Part shown: positions 62,315 through 64,000 of the stretch, in pieces
Layout of the letters: every line of letters begins with the position of its first letter
How positions within the stretch are numbered: the first letter of the stretch is position 1
Assembly: GCA_963822825.1 (NCBI GenBank)
Contig: CAWGIW010000019.1
Span: forward strand, 124,001-188,000
DNA from: JAWWPY01 sp963822825
GTDB lineage: Bacteria; Actinomycetota; Actinomycetes; Streptosporangiales; Streptosporangiaceae
Direction of reading: 5' to 3'
DNA length: 64,000 nt
Program-made: the position numbers and the translations under genes
Notes under the pieces: model-generated
Database searches by the model: none
Seen by the model: only the letters and a program-made list of their open reading frames with translations
Told to the model about the DNA's origin: nothing

Positions 62315-63241
62315 TCACTGGTAGAGGGTGCCGGTGTTGACGACGGGCTGGGTGGCCTGCTCGCTGCACAAGACCACGAGCAGGTTGGACACCATGGTGG
62401 CCTTGCGCTCCTCGTCCAGCTCGACGACGCCCTCGTCCTGGAGCCGCTGCAGGGCCAGCTGGACCATGCCGACCGCGCCTTCCACGATCCGCTGCCGCGC
62501 GCCGACCACGGCGCTGGCCTGCTGCTGGCGCAGCATGGCCTGGGCGATCTCGGCGGCATAGGACAGCCGGGTCAGCCGCGACTCGATGATGTCCACTCCG
62601 GCGGGCTTGACCCGGTCGGCGATCTCGGCGGACAGCCGCGCGGTGATTTCCTCGGCGTTGTCGCGCAGCGACAGCTCGCCGGTGCCGTGGCTGGTGTAGG
62701 GGTAGCTGGAGGCGATGTGGCGGACCGCCGTCTCGGTCTGGATGGTGACGAACTCCGTGAAGTTGTCAACGGAATAGACGGCGCCGGCGGTGTCGCGGAC
62801 CTGCCAGACGACCACGGCGGCGATCTCGATCGGGTTGCCGTCGGCGTCGTTGACCTTGGCTTGGGCTGACTCCTGGTTGCGGATGCGGGTCGAGACCACG
62901 ATGCGGTTGGTGAACGGGTTCACCCACTGCAGGCCGGAATCGCGGATGGTGCCGCGGTACTTGCCGAACAGCTGGATGACACGCGCCTGGCCGGGCACGA
63001 CGGGGGTGAGGCCCCGCAGTACGAGGGCGCCGGAGAGAAGGACGAGGGCGCCCAGACATATCAGTGCTGTCGCGGCGTCACCGGTGAGATGACCGGCCAG
63101 CACGAGCAGCGCTACCCCGGCGAGCAGGGCGACGAGGCCCAGCACGAGCATCCGCAGACCGGGCAGGAGCCGGGCCGCGCGCTCGGTCACCGGCGGGCCG
63201 GGGGACTGGTTGCTGCCTGCGGCTAGAACCTGGGATGCCAT
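62315..63241 (-). CDS. SPFH/Band-7 membrane protein
   Basis: 308 aa. Two N-terminal transmembrane segments (LRMLVLGLVALLAGVALLVL, ALICLGALVLLSGALVL), then an SPFH domain (GQARVIQLFGKYRGTIRDSG, IEIAAVVVWQVRDTAGAV, NAEEITARLSAEIADRVKPA) and a helical oligomerisation region (AEIAQAMLRQQQASAVVGAR). SPFH proteins organise membrane microdomains or restrain proteases. ATG at 63241 with GGAGG upstream. Confidence 0.9.
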   Translation of the reverse strand: MASQVLAAGSNQSPGPPVTERAARLLPGLRMLVLGLVALLAGVALLVLAGHLTGDAATALICLGALVLLSGALVLRGLTPVVPGQARVIQLFGKYRGTIRDSGLQWVNPFTNRIVVSTRIRNQESAQAKVNDADGNPIEIAAVVVWQVRDTAGAVYSVDNFTEFVTIQTETAVRHIASSYPYTSHGTGELSLRDNAEEITARLSAEIADRVKPAGVDIIESRLTRLSYAAEIAQAMLRQQQASAVVGARQRIVEGAVGMVQLALQRLQDEGVVELDEERKATMVSNLLVVLCSEQATQPVVNTGTLYQ

Positions 63242-63546
63242 CTGATCTACCTCCGCTTGATGTACTTGACACCACGATACCTATCACAGTGATATCAGTT
63301 TAGGTGAGCAGCTACCGCCGGCGTGTCGCGAAGCGGGCAGCGCGTCCGGTTGGGCGGCCGGCGGGCAGGGGGGCACGGGTCCCTGGCTCGAACCCAGTTG
63401 CCCGGCCTTCCCTTTGGTGTGCTGGTGAAAGGGTAGCTATGGCTTCTTTAAGATCACCCGCGCCCGCAGCGTGATGAACCAGTAACAGATGTTTGACGTG
63501 TCAGACGTTGGGGCGAAACAACTTTCATGTCCGGGGGAGATGAGCG
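63242..63546. promoter_or_regulatory. Shared control region with overlapping palindromes
   Basis: TATCAC-A-GTGATA (63282-63294) overlaps TGATATCA (63290-63297) upstream of the SPFH gene, a plausible RHH operator. A stretch GTCCCTGGCTCGAACCCAG at 63379 resembles the T-arm end of the tRNA-Val at 49.5 kb but is not a tRNA. Promoters for both directions should lie here; none can be assigned firmly. Confidence 0.55.
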
Positions 63547-64000
63547 GTGATCAAGCGCGAAGACGACCAGGGCGGTGACCGCCGGAGCGAAGCAGGCCGC
63601 GTGGGGGGGGACACCGGCCGCGTGCGTCCGGCAGGCCGCCCGGAACGCCCGATCGATCCGAACGCCGGACCAACGGCACGGTTCGCGGATTCGCTCCGGC
63701 GGCTGCGCCGGGCGAAAGGGAGCCCGTCCTACCGCGACATGGCCGCGCGGGCATTATTCGCGCCTTCCGTTCTGTCGTCCGCCGCGAGTGGCTATGCATT
63801 CCCGTCGCTTAGGGTCACTCTCGCCTTTGCACGTGCGTGCGACGGCGATCCCACGGAATGGCGGCTGCGATGGGAAGCCGCCGCCGCCGAGCTGGCTGGT
63901 CCACCCGAATCATCCAATCTGGGCCCGGGTTCATGGAGTGGCCCAAACGAGACTGTCCTGAGTGCGACGACGCTGCCATCCGCGTCGGGATCGCGATCGG
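63547..64000 (+). CDS. XRE-type HTH protein, cut by the window end
   Basis: Open from the GTG at 63547 (GGGGGAGA six bases upstream) to the last base, 151 codons visible. After a polar N-terminus comes FADSLRRLRRAKGSPSYRDM and PSLRVTLAFARACDGDPTEW, the pattern of N-terminal HTH domains that in actinomycetes often precede NB-ARC/STAND, TPR or WD40 regions. The rest is outside the window, so the full architecture is unknown. Confidence 0.75.
   Translation, partial: MIKREDDQGGDRRSEAGRVGGDTGRVRPAGRPERPIDPNAGPTARFADSLRRLRRAKGSPSYRDMAARALFAPSVLSSAASGYAFPSLRVTLAFARACDGDPTEWRLRWEAAAAELAGPPESSNLGPGSWSGPNETVLSATTLPSASGSRS

Noticed and set aside
63266..63294. Plus-strand TTGACA with a -10-like box as a promoter
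   Set aside because: No plus-strand gene starts until 63547, and the downstream hexamer is a poor match; the same bases are better explained as operator palindromes for the minus-strand SPFH gene.
63338..63405. Possible tRNA gene ending near GTTGCCC with GGGCAGC upstream
   Set aside because: The acceptor arms pair, but no anticodon stem can be folded and the T-loop starts CTCGAAC instead of TTC; not a functional tRNA.

Overview
The window is GC-rich bacterial DNA with compact gene spacing, GTG starts and 4-base start/stop overlaps. Gene content is actinobacterial: pepA-lpdA-sucB followed by lipB, a fasR-fabD-fabH-acpP-fabF-accD block, aceE followed by DUF3052 and AhpE genes, mycothiol-era redox genes, and families largely confined to Actinobacteria (DUF3145, DUF5998, DUF1918). 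The gene orders resemble Streptomyces and Streptosporangiales, but genus cannot be fixed from sequence reading alone.

Layout. 0-10 kb: hisS, lipB, a SDR-like epimerase, sucB (E2), lpdA (E3) and pepA, i.e. lipoate attachment and 2-oxoacid dehydrogenase functions. 10-15 kb: a 5'-truncated ABC ATPase, a divergent ChrB-like/COG4280 pair and a NarL-type two-component system. 15-28 kb: HIT protein, FHA protein facing a Ser/Thr kinase, DUF5998, a phosphodiesterase, rhodanese, SRPBCC proteins, an ArsR-SRPBCC-VOC operon, a membrane glycosyltransferase, an ECF sigma factor with its partner, and an isochorismatase-like hydrolase. 28-32 kb: an unusual three-gene operon (Replic_Relax-like nuclease-fold protein, membrane VirD4-like ATPase, membrane J-domain protein). 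32-46 kb: DUF3145, nucleoside hydrolase, rhomboid, Ohr, glutamine amidotransferase, then the fatty-acid synthesis operon with its regulator fasR, then aceE. 46-49.6 kb: small conserved genes ending in tRNA-Val(TAC). 49.6-59 kb: a scarred region with chimeric and internally deleted gene fragments, small membrane proteins, a small regulator operon with a palindromic operator, and an intact IS1380-type element with target duplication. 59-64 kb: a secreted GH54 arabinofuranosidase with LacI-type operators upstream, a double NTF2-fold protein, an SPFH/ribbon-helix-helix pair, and the start of an XRE-type regulator that runs off the end.

How genes work together: the carbon-flow core is AceE plus SucB/Lpd (acetyl-CoA or succinyl-CoA), LipB (lipoylation of E2), and FabD/FabH/ACP/FabF with an AccD-type carboxyltransferase making fatty acids from that acetyl-CoA. 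FabD carries a C-terminal BCCP-like domain in which the biotin lysine is lost, which is the most striking single protein here. The 28-32 kb operon is the best candidate for an undescribed multi-protein system.

Quality caveat: at least ten genes (lipB, sucB, pepA, the small ABC-adjacent membrane gene, the COG4280 gene, both two-component genes, a VOC gene, the nucleoside hydrolase, aceE, an alpha/beta hydrolase) show single-base frame changes, often in G/C runs or tandem repeats, while the protein is conserved on both sides. Sequencing or assembly error is the simplest explanation for most of them; I give merged coordinates and flag each case.
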